From Basidiobolus meristosporus CBS 931.73 (taxonomy: Eukaryota; Basidiobolomycota; Basidiobolomycetes; Basidiobolales; Basidiobolaceae), in NCBI GenBank assembly GCA_002104905.1, contig MCFE01000145.1, positions 1 to 64,000 of the forward strand: 64,000 bases of DNA, in the 5' to 3' direction. The notes beneath the pieces were generated by a model, which had not been told where the DNA came from, did not search any database, and was given only the letters and a program-made list of their open reading frames with translations. Every line of letters begins with the position of its first letter. Positions within the stretch are counted from its first letter, which is position 1. Below, piece by piece: positions 1 to 12,079 of this stretch. A program made the translations under genes and the position numbers.

Positions 1-609
1 GCCATTACCAATATAGGACTGTTCATTATGTGTAACTTGAGCTATAATCAATTGCATGGAGCACTAGACCAGATCTATGTTAATATATGCACCATTATCC
101 AAAATAAAATATACATGTAGCAGCATCAGTACTTTGCTGTGTGGGTACAATAGCTTTCTGTTCAAAGGAGCATCCACTATTGACTCTTTGTCATGTAAAT
201 TTTGTACCTAATCTGTATCAGGGTAGTTCAAAGGAGCATATAATAACTTCCAATTATTGTACTTTAAACTATAACTAGAAGGTACCTTTAAGAATCCACT
301 GCTATATACAGACAGGGGGACTCTGGATTGCCAGCAACAAGATGCATAGCTAATAGAACTGAATCAGCTTTATCCAGCTGATACAGTCACTCTAGTTAAA
401 ATTCTCTCTTTGGAAACTCAGTGGTCTACAATCAATGCCTATATTGACTTTCAAGCTTGTGGCATTGCTTACACTATAATAAGACAATATAAGAATTGAG
501 GGCCAATGATACTATGTTAAGCAGCAAAGACATCTGGCTGGCTTATTTAGACACCTATATCAGGCTGTACATTGTGACTTGCAGCTTGAACAGCCTTAAG
601 ACTTGTGTC
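1..609. other. AT-rich stretch without a recognisable gene
   Basis: No ORF with family resemblance was seen. The stretch is AT-rich and almost free of CpG, like the repeats that follow, so it is probably decayed transposon sequence. Confidence 0.4.
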
Positions 610-880
610 AAACTTGGGTGCAATTCTGTTCTAGTTTCAGCCCAAGCCCAGCATATCTAGTACTCCCAAGAGCACCAAGACTAGCTTGCAGGGTGAACCA
701 ACTCTGTTGCCTTTATAGCCCAACTCAGCTATATACAAGACCAATATTAGACCAGGACCTCTCTGCTAATATTTGTGTCACTCTTGACAATTCTAAGGTT
801 CTGCACTTAGTTGTCACTTGGGTTCAGTTAACTCATTCAGGAGTTTTATTACACTTTACTCTTAGATATATCATACCATA
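610..880 (+). repeat. Diverged copy of the segment that flanks the Gypsy element at 42.2-43.2 kb (solo-LTR candidate)
   Basis: The sequence from the 'ttctgttctagttt' block through 'ctctgctaatattt' and on to 'gttcagttaactca' is also present around 42,225-42,372 and 43,105-43,190. There it is split by a 732-bp fold-back element. The segment lies directly upstream of gag-pol-like coding sequence at 43.2 kb, so it may be part of an LTR or leader. Here it is alone and uninterrupted, which makes it the empty-site reference for that insertion. The LTR assignment is an inference, because no TG..CA ends or target duplication were defined. Confidence 0.55.
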
Positions 881-1263
881 CAAAAGCCCTTATAACCACA
901 ACTTAGATTTAAGTGGTATAGGCTCACAAAGACATTAATCCCCAACGATGGCACTGCATATCCTTATATCCTGATGCAGCCCACTCAATATGTGCAATAC
1001 TTAATGCCTGTAGCACAGACCCAATGCCTGGCAGATTTCCAGCATAGGGCATACAATACACCCAGTGTGCTGACAATTGCAATTGACATGACTACATAAA
1101 GCAAATCAATAAACCAGAAGTATAAAATGATTGTTAGATTATCCTTACTCATTTGCTAGTTTACTCAAGATGATCAGAACAACTAATGAACATTATCAGA
1201 AGCAAGTGGCAAGAATAGTGCAATAAAGCTACTCATTAGGCATTTATTTGATTGCTTTACTAC

Positions 1264-2100
1264 TATTTACATTGAACTTTGCATCTTGATGTACTTGATT
1301 CCCAGAGTGAACACAAACTCTAATCCAGCACTGCCAGCCACAATGAAAATGATGGTTTGCAAAATGTGATCTGATACTACAAGTTGCTCCTGTGCCAGTA
1401 GGGTATTGATGAAAGTGGAACTGTTGAGAGCCTCCCTGATAGGGATATCAAAGGTCAATTCTGACAATCCTGTGCTCAACTTGCTGTATATTGGGTCAAA
1501 AATGGCAATTCCAAATACTCCACCCATTGAGCAGAAGAAGGTTGCTAGTGCGGTGACTATTCCCATATTTTTGTGAGTGACAGCTGCTTGTCTGGCAAAG
1601 ATCAGTGCTTGAATGCAACGACCAGTTGCAAGATCAGCAAGAAGCCCATTTGCTCACCATGCCCTGTGTTGGCACTCCAGACAGCCAATAACCCAAGCCC
1701 ATGATTGCTGAGCCAACCCAGCACCAAATAACAATCACCCCAGTCTTAGAGATAATCAATCCAGAGATTACACTGGGTAGCATCTCAAGACCTGAACTAG
1801 TAGAAAAGTCCCCACAGACAACCTGAAAGTACATTGCAATGTAGTATACAAGTACAAAGAAAGCCATGCCAAAGAGAAACATGGTGATGAAAGTGAATAG
1901 TGGGAGAACTCTGCTGAGTTGGTAGCAACAGGGTGATAATAAATCCCAAAAGTAACACTGTCCCAAGGAAATTAATTTTCTTGATTTTTTTCTTGAGAGA
2001 GCCCTTTGGTGTAGGAAGACAAAGGAACCAGGAGACAGTGGTCACTGTGAGTACACCAAATGGCAAGTTGACAAAGAAAGACCACTTATGTCAGCAGTTG
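1264..2100 (-). pseudogene. Degenerate MFS multidrug transporter (DHA2, 14-TMS type), C-terminal part
   Basis: Read on the minus strand, three frame-broken pieces follow the order of a fungal DHA2 drug:H+ antiporter. First comes a 'KWSFFVNLPFGVLT' piece, the typical loop before a helix. Then come a basic loop followed by 'FLGTVLLLGF', helices around 'FGMAFFVLVYYIAMYFQ', and finally 'MGIVTALATFFCSMGGVFGIAIF' in two parts with the last helix near 1,300. Several frame changes separate the pieces and no N-terminal half was found upstream, so the gene is dead. It lies in CpG-poor repeat DNA. It could be a captured gene copy or the relic of a host gene overrun by transposons. The MFS assignment is by motif resemblance; the exact substrate class is uncertain. 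Confidence 0.6.
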
Positions 2101-3656
2101 TCAAAATGACCAAAGTCATACAGCTTTCCTTCCTCTTGCTAGTTTACTCATGAATTTGCTGATATGCAAACATAGAAATAGTGTCCCTTATTGTTGTACA
2201 TAATGTCATTATTTGTAATGAAGAGAAGTATGGGCTGCAGTGATAGAACCATACATATACACAGAGGCTGTCATTCCAGTGCATGCTCTTTATATGCTAC
2301 AGGATTCCTCAATAAAGTCCATAACAGGATGTTAGCCTGCATAATCTAATAAGACACACTTTATGCCCTTGGCTTAACCTTATTAAGTAGTGGCCAATGT
2401 AACTAACCTATTGCTCAATCATTCTTCAGCAAGTACTCTACTACCATAGCAGTGTTTCTAGTCCTTGTCACAAATCAAGTTGCTGTTACTGTCCCAACTG
2501 ACTGTTGTTCTTCATGCTCTTGCAAGTATAGAAGGGTTCATTATTGCAGTTTGCCATGTGTGCAGTATTCAAACAATTGCCACCAAAACATTTCAGCTTG
2601 CCTGTCATTAAGACATCCATTGTTCAATCCCTGTTATTGCACCAGGAATTCAGAACCATGACCAGAAAGCACAATAACCTAAGCATTGCTAATGCCAACA
2701 GCAACAAAGACTTCAGCATCAAGTATCAAACAGTGTCCAGTCTCAAACTGGAGGGTGGGGCCAATGCATTAGAATGTGCCAAGCAAAAGGGAGTGGAACA
2801 CACAGACAATAGTTGTTCATATCCCTACATTGTGAGGCAGCCCATCCAAGATGTAAAGTACACAAACCCAGCAACAAACACACAATGTGTAAAAGAATAA
2901 ATTATCCAGTACACTCATTGTGCTGACAATTGTGCCTATCAGATAAATCAACCAAAATGGACAATCTTGAGTAGGCAAAATAAATAAGCTCTCTTTGCAC
3001 AACTACCCTACTCTCAGAGTCTCATAGACTATCAATCCATAATAGATGCGGTGTACCAGTCCAAAAAGAACTAGTACCTCACCACAACAGACACCAAAGG
3101 ACAGGGACACTGCTCATTTGATTGGTAGCAAGGGTGACATAGTGAATGACAACATTGGTAAGCTGCTTTGAGCGCCATTTTAATGTTTACCTACTTGATG
3201 CATCAGACTGGAAAATATATGTATTAATATTAGGAGGTATATTGCTACAAATGTGGTTTCTATTTGAAGTCAACATATAATTGTGTTATTTGTCAGATGC
3301 AAAACAACCATGGTTCATACAACAGCAATGGCGCAGTTCTTACATAGTTAGTTATTTTGTAGTTAATTTTTTGGTCTGGGGCACTATCTATAATACAATT
3401 ATTTTTGCCTCTCAAGTATTATGCGATTTGGCTACAAAACAAGGGGAAAATATTTTTGAATATTTTCCTATAAAAAGAATTCATGCATAGCTTAGTATTG
3501 TTACAACAGCATTTACATATGCATGGTTTGGGTTGTGCATCACAATTGCCCAGCACTATCCCATTTTAGCAACTTATTCATTGTTGCTTGCAAACTGATT
3601 CACATCATCACAGCCTATCCTAGGCAAAAAGTTGGAATCAATGGTACCATCCATGG
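2101..3656. other. AT-rich stretch without an assignable gene
   Basis: Only short ORFs without family resemblance are present. The missing N-terminal half of the transporter pseudogene could be decayed beyond recognition here, but I could not see it. Confidence 0.35.
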
Positions 3657-4727
3657 TGTGATGGTGTATAAGTCCAAGGGAGAGATATGTCCAACACTTC
3701 TCAAGTGTTTTGTGTGTGGGGTGCTCACTGGGTGCAATAACCTCTGGCAAAAGCTTGCTAGGAATACTTAGGTTCTGTCTCTAATCTGATTTGATGGGGA
3801 ATAAAGCCACAAGCTTGTCAAGGGAAAACTATTGACCTACAATCCCCAACTTAGTTGGCATCTAAACAAAAGTATGTGCTGGGTTTAGTGTTCTTTGAGA
3901 TGACAATGTACTAAAGCTTCCAAAGTCAAAACAACTGTAAACTGCACCAGCAGGGACTTGATAAGAATGCAGCTGTGGTCAATAGTTACAAAGACAGAAA
4001 AGTATCTTTGCCTGTACTAGAACAAACTTAGGAAAGAATCAATTATAATAAAAGATACCTACTCTGATTATTCCTCACAAGTAGTGCCTTCAAGGTCAGT
4101 TGGCTATCAGCATTGTTTCCTGGGAGTGTCCTGTGGTCTGAGGTTGGAAGTTCAGGTAGCAGCAGGTAGCAGTGATCACACTAATCAACAAGTTGGTATA
4201 TTGATAAAAGGGATGATGACTTATTGTTACGGGATTGCCTCCCTTATATACTTTTCTCACAGGCTAAGTGATTACTAATCATGGTGCTCCAGAAGGTTCC
4301 AGAGAACAATAGAAATCTTAAGGGCATCAGAATGAGCTAAGAGTATTTTAAGCAGGTGCCAGAAGGTTCTAAGAGGCACAGCACATCCAACCAATCAGGA
4401 TTCAGTATTACAAAACCTGTGTAACATAGGATACCATATATGGTATGAAAATGGTAGGGATAGTGACACAGGTTGATCATGTGTCATGGGTACTGGCGCA
4501 GGTACTTGCCTAATGCAGAAGCACTTACAGCTAGTAATCTTTACATAAAGTGAGGGATAATTTATGCAATAAGGTAAGCAGGTGTGATAGTCAACCAGCT
4601 TATGGGATAGTACTGGTCAGGTAAGACAAATGGGATAAAACTAAAATAAATGTAGTAGAGAAATAGAAAAGTAGAAAATATGGGAATGAGCACATCTGTC
4701 AGTGGGTGTTACTATGACCCCACTACA
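3657..4727 (-). mobile_element. Solo LTR, reverse orientation (about 1.07 kb; same family as 58,912 and 60,396)
   Basis: Read on the minus strand it starts TGTAGTGGGGTCA at 4,727 and ends near 3,657 with a sequence matching the 3' ends of the two plus-strand LTRs at 58,912-59,991 and 60,396-61,474. Shared internal blocks include 'ccccaacttagttggc' (about 3,843-3,858) and 'ttgctaggaatact'. It is clearly more diverged than those two are from each other. No convincing target-site duplication was seen at its edges (atgg versus acag). No internal retrotransposon sequence is attached. Confidence 0.7.
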
Positions 4728-4879
4728 ACAGGCTCTTCTTACTCAACCTTTTTAAATCTGTTCATCATTTGGGTTTCTATGTTTGATTAATAATCTGTCC
4801 TGGTTTGTGGCAGATGGGCTTACTAAGTATAATGATGTGTTATGCTAGCAACCCTGGTTGCACCCATTGCTTTAAAAAA

Positions 4880-5893
4880 CCCATTTCAGTTAATGCATGC
4901 AGTGCTAGTGGAAACCTAGCATAATCAATTCAAACACATCAGACTTATCTGTGTGGATCAACTTGACTTGTCTTCCTATCTCCCCACACATCTGCTGCAT
5001 AGGAAACTCCTCAAAGGTGAAGCAAGGCCAAATATTCTCAGCACACTAAGCAAGACAGAGTAGAGAATGGATACAGTGGCTGCAGAAAGCTACATGTTCA
5101 GCACTATGTCTGTAGAAAAGCTGCTCAAATCCTGTCACAAACTCCTTGCACAACAGCTGCAGATGCTTCAAGTTGGATTGGTAATCTGCTTTGGGATGAA
5201 TAATCATTCAATGCCTATATTTGACTCCCAACACTTCCAATGTAAGCTTGGTAGAAATGGCTTCAGAAGGCCATTTGAATAAATACGCATCTAGTTCATA
5301 CATTCTTTGCACTTAGTTATTTATTAAGTAATGTTGCATATGCATGTGAATATTGATTGGAGCCTGTGAGAAGTACTTTGGCTAGCAGATACTCAGTAAT
5401 ATCTTGCCAATTCTTTCATATTTTCTTTGGTATCTTCAAGGGCTCATTTAGCTTGCAATACCTCCTGTACAACTTAGTCATCAGTATCAGGATATTGCTA
5501 AAAAGCAAATGCTTTGCTCTCAGTGGAAAGCTTTTACCTGTGAATGAACAGTGGCATAAAGCCATAGGGTTCCTGCCAAAGTCATGGAAACAAAGTGTTA
5601 CAGCAGAAATACTTATGAAGTGGTGGATTTCAATGGAGTTACTTGTTGATTGTGGGGTTAGGCTTAATGTTAGTGTAGGGTATAGGGACTTGTAGTGGTC
5701 AATATAACTGGCAATTGAGGTACAACTGAAGTTTCATTGGAAATAAATCAATTCAAATGCACAAAAAGTAAAAGAAATGGTTGAGTCAGGTAGTCAATCA
5801 ATGCACACATATGTAGTAGGTGATAGAGTGTCTGGGATCAGAGAGTGAGAAAATTGGCAGAGAACCAATCAAAGCCACTTTGGTAATGTTGTG
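4880..5893. mobile_element. Internally deleted Tnp2-type DNA transposon remnant (reverse orientation)
   Basis: Two pieces of the element seen complete at 53.8-58.6 kb are fused here in opposite coding orientation. About 4,900-5,540 is the minus-strand counterpart of the transposase C-terminal half at 57.4-58.0 kb; it includes the stretch that in the other copy encodes 'HSLLHLAWCVENIGP'. From about 5,540 to 5,700 the plus strand encodes the C-terminus of the companion protein ('AIGFLPKSWKQSVTAEIL' and 'ELLVDCGVRLNVS'), followed by its 3' flank to about 5,893. The order is that of the full element read backwards with the middle missing. It is a non-autonomous deletion derivative. Confidence 0.65.
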
Positions 5894-6246
5894 ATGAGTG
5901 TCCATCCAGACATATACACATGGCCACTATCATTGCTATGTCAACACCTAGTGTAATAGTAACATAGTAGTCTTGCTTCTCAAGGAACAAATTTCTCATG
6001 GTAGCTATTGGATCATGAATCTTTGCAATTGGAATTGCCTCTGTCGATTGATCAACTGGATAAATGACAGTTTTCCTTGCAAGCCAATCTATCAGCGATA
6101 TCAAAATCATTCCCTGACCACGAGAGGAACCTCTCGGACAAGTGCAAGTTCACTTCGTATGGCAGGCAGAAGCGTTCCTCAGTTGCAAGGATAGGCGGAT
6201 TCCGGGCAACCAAGGTAATAGAGGCGTCTGGGTTTCGTATTCCCAT
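5893..6246 (-). pseudogene. Truncated LURP-one / tubby C-terminal-like domain protein
   Basis: On the minus strand a first segment (6,246-6,090) contains 'LSERFLSWSGNDFDIAD', resembling the start of the LURP-one (tubby C-terminal-like) fold. In another frame, 6,040-5,893 contains 'DYYVTITLGVDIAMIVAM' followed by 'CICLD', resembling its C-terminal end. The family usually has about 180-200 residues; here the middle is missing and the two parts are out of frame. The N-terminal part lies in CpG-containing DNA and the C-terminal part in CpG-poor repeat DNA, so the gene sits on the compartment boundary. A functional gene with an unrecognised intron is possible but would be unusually short. Confidence 0.4.
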
Positions 6247-7036
6247 GAAGGTTCAATCAGCACTTTCTTTCTCACTTATACAATTCTTCGAACAGGCGTC
6301 GCTTACAAGTAAGTACAGAGCAGATGGCCAATTTACGCAAATTGGGCTCAGCGTTGTACATATAGTAGCCCCATTAACCTCGGTTAAAAGTGATTGCAAC
6401 ACACAACATCTTTACTGTATCTAGATCATCATAGATATATATATGTACGAGTAATGTCACATTTTTTATCGAAAGAGTAACCATATTTCATCCCCATACA
6501 AAGCAGCATGCTAATTAACGAACCTGGTAGAACAACTGCTTGAACGGGAAGTTAGGAATATGTCACACAATTCGCTTCTATCACAAGTCTGATTTCAAGC
6601 AATCCTAAGGCTGGCTAAACCTGGTAGCTAGTTGGTACCGATGAGGCGGCACATTGAGCTCTCTGCCCACCCATGTATGCCGAATGGCCACAAACTCAAT
6701 AACATGTCGTTCCAGTGGTGTACACCTATAGAATTCCGCGACATGTGAGCGCGAGCCATAGTGCAACAGGTGTCCCAGCCTTTCAGATGCATTTAGATGG
6801 CCTTGGGTGGCCGAACCAACAGGTATGGTTTCGGCTGTAGTTTGGAAATCGTCTGAACAGATGAATTTATTACGATTCTGCCGCCCTATAGAATAAATAC
6901 TTGGAGCGGTGGCACTCACCCGCCTCACCCTTCTCCTCGAGCCTCCACCCGAGCAGCATCGATGGATCAAAGATATCGCAATTGCCATCTAGCTAGTAGC
7001 AAATGCTGGTATGTAAACTCTAGAGCATACTTCGGG
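6247..7036. other. Intergenic, with one unsupported 127-codon minus-strand ORF (6,605-6,988)
   Basis: The ORF 6,605-6,988 shows no domain, signal peptide or splice context I recognise. It lies just downstream of the sugar transporter, where a 3' UTR is expected. I do not call it a gene. Confidence 0.35.
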
Positions 7037-8689
7037 TTAATCTAAAGACTCGTAGTGGTTTCTAGCGGCAATCTCATCTATGGAGCGGCCCTTTGTTTCC
7101 GGAACGCTTAGGTAAATGAAGATAAGCGCCACCCCGTTAGTCACTGCGAATATGATAAATGCCTTTGCCCCAAGAGAAGTGATCAGTGTTGGAAATATAA
7201 AAACCACCAAAGAATAACACCTAACAAGCCAAAGAGGATTAGAACGCGCATCCGAGGATGTAGCCAACGCTTACTTACGCCCAATTTGTAGCAGTGGCAA
7301 TGGAAACAACTACGCCGGTGGCCCATGTGGGAACCAATTCGGCAATAATCATGAAAGGAATGGTGGCTGACCCGATGCTGAAGCTAGATGTATACAGAAA
7401 CACTAGGCTCCCGTTAGTACCTCCCACATCGATACACATTAGTAAACAACTCACCAGATAGTGTGTTCAAAGTCACTAGGTTTAGGATGTCGCCCATGAC
7501 GAGCAATAGGCACGATAGGAACATCCCGCCTGTGCTTATGAGAAGCAAAGGACGCCGTCCGCTTCTATCGATTAGCATGGAGGAGCATAGATTAAGCAAC
7601 ACGTTAAGCGCGGCAATACAAATAGTCATGTAAGGGGCAAGCTGCGGTCCAATGGTTCGGTGGAACATCGACGTTGAATACAGCGTAACCCCATTGACAC
7701 CAGATAGCTGCTGAGAGACATGAAGCCCAATACCAACAAAGAGCATTCTACGTACATAACCATCCGCCATGATCCCCCTCATGCGATCGCGAAGAGATCG
7801 TTCCTTCGACCCATTCAAGGAATTATCCAAGCTTCCACCAGATACCATATCGTGAAACTCATGCTCAATGTTGCATCCCTTGCGTAGCTTTTGTAAGGAT
7901 TTCTTGGCTTCATCGATTTTCATGTTGGACAGAAGGTATCTAGGTGTTTCGGGGCAAAATGCAAGAAGAACCACCTGGAGTGCGGCGAACAGAATAGTTA
8001 GCCCAAAAAGAACTCTCCACAAAGGAACTGTAGCGAGCCAAAGGCCGGTTATCTGTGAGAACAGGATTCCAAAGGCAATAGAAACTTGAAGTAGAGTCCC
8101 CATAGCCCCTCGATACCGAATTGTCGAACTTTCAGCGATGTAAATTGGCGCTACAACAGTAGACGTACCACTGCCAAGACCGATGAGGAAGCGGCCAACA
8201 GCGAACATGCTAGTATTCATTGAAAGCGCTATTAGCAGTCCTCCCAGAACAAAATTAACGTTGTTTAACAAAAGAGTCTTTTTTCTACCAAGCTGGTCAG
8301 CTATCGGGCCGGCAGCTAAACCCCCTAGCAAACCTCCTACCTGCATAATGGCCACGTTGAAACCCCTAGGCTCACGTTAGAGGATAGTTTTAACTTGAAG
8401 CAGCAACGCTGACATACCACAATAAGTCACCCATTGGCAAGCAACCCGGAAGAAGGCCTGTTGTATCGTCTTGCTGGCAGCCTCTAATGACCTTCTCTGA
8501 GATGTTGGGGGAGCCAGTATTCCAACCCTTGTTAAATGAAGCCAGAGTGGCCACCAAAACTGACACAAATATCACAAGGGTCAATCCTTTTTCTCTAGAA
8601 TCGGTCGCTCGCTCTATTGAGCGGGACAGTTTTGGGCTAAGCATTCGGACTTCAGATACCGGTTCACTCTCAGCTACACCGGAGGACAT
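7037..8689 (-). CDS. MFS sugar transporter, GLUT-like (Vps73-type)
   Basis: Predicted 496-aa, 12-helix sugar porter of the major facilitator superfamily. Four exons close in frame: 8689-8418, 8365-7455, 7402-7279 and 7220-7037, with three 52-58 bp introns. Motifs include 'NTGSPN' in helix 1, 'ADQLGRKKTLL' after helix 2, 'GRFLIGLGSG', 'PETPRYLL' before the central loop, 'QQLSGVNGVTLYST' (the QQLSG motif of helix 7), 'DRSGRRPLLL' and the C-terminal 'PETKGRS' signature. These place it in the sugar porter family; the GLUT-like QQLSGVN pattern resembles fungal Vps73/YBR241C-type proteins more than the Hxt hexose permeases. The substrate is not deducible. The N-terminal 35 residues are hydrophilic and cytosolic. 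The start at 8,689 precedes the first helix by a usual distance. All key motifs are intact, so it should be functional. Confidence 0.9.
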
Positions 8690-9463
8690 TGCAGGGCTTA
8701 GCAGTGAAAAGTATTACGGATAAAGAGTGTTTATTATGGGGCTACTTTACAAGTCCATTACACCACTTTAATAGTCTAAGCACTGGTGTACTTGATCAGC
8801 GAGGTAAATAATATTATCTCCGTTCACATCTCATCATTTTAGTGGGATCTTGTAGAACCATTTGTCATATGCGATCCCAATTGGACGATTCCCTCATGCA
8901 ATACCAAAGCATGGAGTAGTCGAATGAACATCGACAGAGCACGTTTAGACGTGGATGGGCATTGGATAGATAAAAACACGACTCCCCTAGCCAGTACAGG
9001 TGTATGGAGTGGCATTCTCTGCACCGATATAGGCACATTCCCTACCCACATGAAAGAACTGCATAGATCCCGGTAATTTCGAATGAGCTAAATCCGAGTT
9101 TCGATGAGAAATGGCGTTTATTGGTAGGAGGAAGGTCAGGATGATTCTAGAAACCCTGACACCGCAGCTATTCCACATCAAGTCAGATCATAACAAGTGC
9201 AACCCCGTTGCTAAATGTACTCTGTGGATGAATATGGCTACAAGTCGAGATATAAAGCGATGTTTCAGATGCAAGTTCTATACACAGTTATAAGGTGGAG
9301 AAACACCGTCTATGAAACCATATAACCATAAGTTCAAAGGAACAAACAATATTGTTTTGTACTCAATACGTGCTTAAATTCATGCCTGCTCTTGACCGCC
9401 GAAAGCAACGAGAATAACCTGTCAGCTGTTGCCACACGGTTGAAGTGTGAATTCGGCAGTAAT
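8690..9463. other. Intergenic, no gene seen
   Basis: Short overlapping ORFs on both strands only; none shows domain features. It includes the upstream region of the sugar transporter. Confidence 0.4.
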
Positions 9464-9805
9464 TCATAAGTTAAAGAGCTCCAGAAGATAGGTGATAGGA
9501 GTTCCCTTCCTCGAAGGCTTTATCTCATAGTGCTCAGAATCCAGTTCGAGTACCTCATAACGCGGAAAGGAGTAATACTCTGATTGAGGGCATTTCTCTC
9601 CAACTTGCCTCGACTCTTTGCAGGTGCCGCCGTATACCATACGCTTTAGTGAGCTGGACAGCGTCTCCAAATGCGTGCTGTTGAGTGTAGCGTGGGCAAG
9701 GGCAACACTTATACCCTCGCGTTCTGGAGAAGGATTTGTTGGAACCCAGGCTTCAACCTGGTTAATAGAGGTTTTGTGCAAGCTCACTTGTTTACAACTA
9801 GGCAT
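9464..9805 (-). CDS. Hypothetical 113-aa protein, doubtful
   Basis: This uninterrupted ORF has a normal-looking amino-acid mix. A short stretch 'FPRYEVLELDSEHYEIKP' vaguely resembles the opening of SOUL/heme-binding domains, but the rest of such a domain does not follow. No TATA box, signal peptide or clear intron was found. It may be a gene relic, a lone exon or chance. Confidence 0.25.
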   Translation of the reverse strand: MPSCKQVSLHKTSINQVEAWVPTNPSPEREGISVALAHATLNSTHLETLSSSLKRMVYGGTCKESRQVGEKCPQSEYYSFPRYEVLELDSEHYEIKPSRKGTPITYLLELFNL

Positions 9806-12079
9806 GTTTTCCGCGGGAATTCAGTTCGGTGTTATAGGCAGGACGAAGTAAGCGAAGTCTAAGGGGAGCTTAGATGATGTAAAACGGGAACTAGAAAGCC
9901 ATAAATTGAACCACAGGTGGGATTTTCCACCGGTCAACCCCGGGCTTTTAAACGTTTATGATGCAAGTATCCGCTCCAAACCATCTTTCATCCAGCAACA
10001 AATAATCGCCCATGATTGGACAGGACACTCAGCGACATGATGTTTCAGTAGTAGCTGAGTATTCGACTAAACAAATCCTGACTAGCCAGTAGCTCGAGAG
10101 CTCAATCAAGTTCGAAGTAAAAATAATTGTGCGTATGTGAAGAATTACACAGTAGATCAGGAGCGCGTTTGGCAAATCGGAAACGACCAGAGTGGGGACC
10201 CAGCCGAATCTCTTACCTAATGCAGAATAGCTGAAGTAGCGAATCCATTTATAGTGTTCCCCAGCACAATACGAGATATGCTTAAGGCTCGAATGAAGCT
10301 TAATGCTTGCAATAACTTCACCTCGATCACTCTAAACGGAAGGTGAGGATTCATGTGCGGCAGACGCGCGTATCCAATCAATACTTCGGATGCTGATGAC
10401 TAAAACAACAGTCAAATTCATTTACGAAATACACTCCATCGAAGGATATGGAAAATCCTGACCACTGTTAGACAGCTATGGCCTGATTTGGAAAGATATA
10501 GACATTCGCTTATCCACTTCTGAACTTTGCCACCATACAGGAACTAGCGCGGAAGTGCTGAATTTCTATATCGCAGCCAGTACGTCTGGGTACCCCGAGA
10601 GTCGGCCGAGAAAGGCCACTGATGTGAATTGGGGCACCTGAGGCACCAGGAGGGGGGCTGCCTGCCTACTCCGGCATTAAGCAGCAATCTTAGAGGAGCG
10701 TGTAGTGCAAACACTGTTAACTACACCCCCCTGCGATCGGTCATTTAGCTCAACCTAAACATGCACATAATTAGACAGGATGACAAAAATAGCCCTGCAG
10801 ACTCCATGGTCAGGTTGATTAGCAAAACGCTCGATTTGCCTCAGTAAACAGCAGCGATATCACGCCATAGGCGTAATCCCATTTACCAGACTTAGGATCT
10901 GACAACTGTTTAACTGATGATCGCTGAGTATCTCTAGATCTTGAGATCATGTCATCTGACTGAGGCGTGAAACAAGTGGTACAATGCGTAGGCTGAAAAC
11001 AAATCTAGAAATACAACCCACCAGCAGACACATATATATCGGCGACCACTGGGGTTTGTATTGGGATCAAGATATATGGTCCCATCGAATAAGAACATTC
11101 CAGAGGTATGACCATTCCAAATACATCTCTGGAGAGGGTGTTTCATCGATATTGCTCTACGAGTGGCTCTAGCCCGAAAACACTGTATATGTATCTATGT
11201 GTAGTAATCAGCCCCCTATGTCCCCTGCATGTTCTCTGACCCACCCAGATTGATTTTCGTGTGGGATCACGCCCAGGATCACTCGATACCAACGATTTTT
11301 TCAGTTCTTTCCCAAAGGTGAGGGGCTATGATCCAACACTATCACCAAGGACTTCCGTCACTCCAGAAGGCCGCCTATCAATTGGCCTTGCTTGACCATC
11401 AGATCGATTCGATCCACAGCTAGCAAGCGTTATCATTCCATCTATCCTTTTTGTTTGCTGCAAGAATAGAAAGCGTGGCCAGCGTCGGATATTTTGGTTA
11501 AATGTAAATCAACCCCCATCAGCAACAATGGAATTCCTTATCAAGGTCTTCATTGCGCTTCGGCGATTCCTCCTGATAGCGTGACAGGTCAATATCTACA
11601 AATTCATCACCAAGCAATCAGCCCCACATGACTGAGTGTCGCTTTATATCCAGCCCTCGCTATATCTAACCATTGCGCAATAAGCATGCGAATCTCGAAG
11701 GAATTCCAAATTACCAGGCTGTCCCTGCGCTTTCAACATGCGATAAATAACTCGTTTAATAGACGAGATGCAAATATTAATGGAAATAAGCAGCAAAATG
11801 AATTAGACCCTGACGAAATAGGTCAAAAGCCACGAAGCGTAGAATTGAAAATATGTGCAAAAAGAAGGGAGGACAGTGTAACGAAAAGGGGATCCTGGAA
11901 CACACAGCGGTATCCTGGACAACAGGGATCAAAACTATATACCTAGAAGAGTCGAAGCATTTGAGTGGATATATACTGCAGTAATACATGGAACAGAAAA
12001 GCCGATTCGGAGCGGCAATCCCTAGAGGAACTCAGCGTTCGAGAACTTGCGGAATTCAACCTGGAGAATGTGATGTCAT
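9806..12079. other. Gene-poor stretch of about 2.3 kb
   Basis: No ORF with family resemblance was found. CpG frequency looks normal, so this is not the same decayed repeat DNA as the flanking compartments. An ORF at 11,686-11,946 (86 codons, Asn/Arg-rich) has no supporting feature. Confidence 0.4.

Noticed and set aside
9464-9805. SOUL-type heme-binding protein
   Set aside because: Only one short stretch resembles the family; the remainder of the domain is missing.
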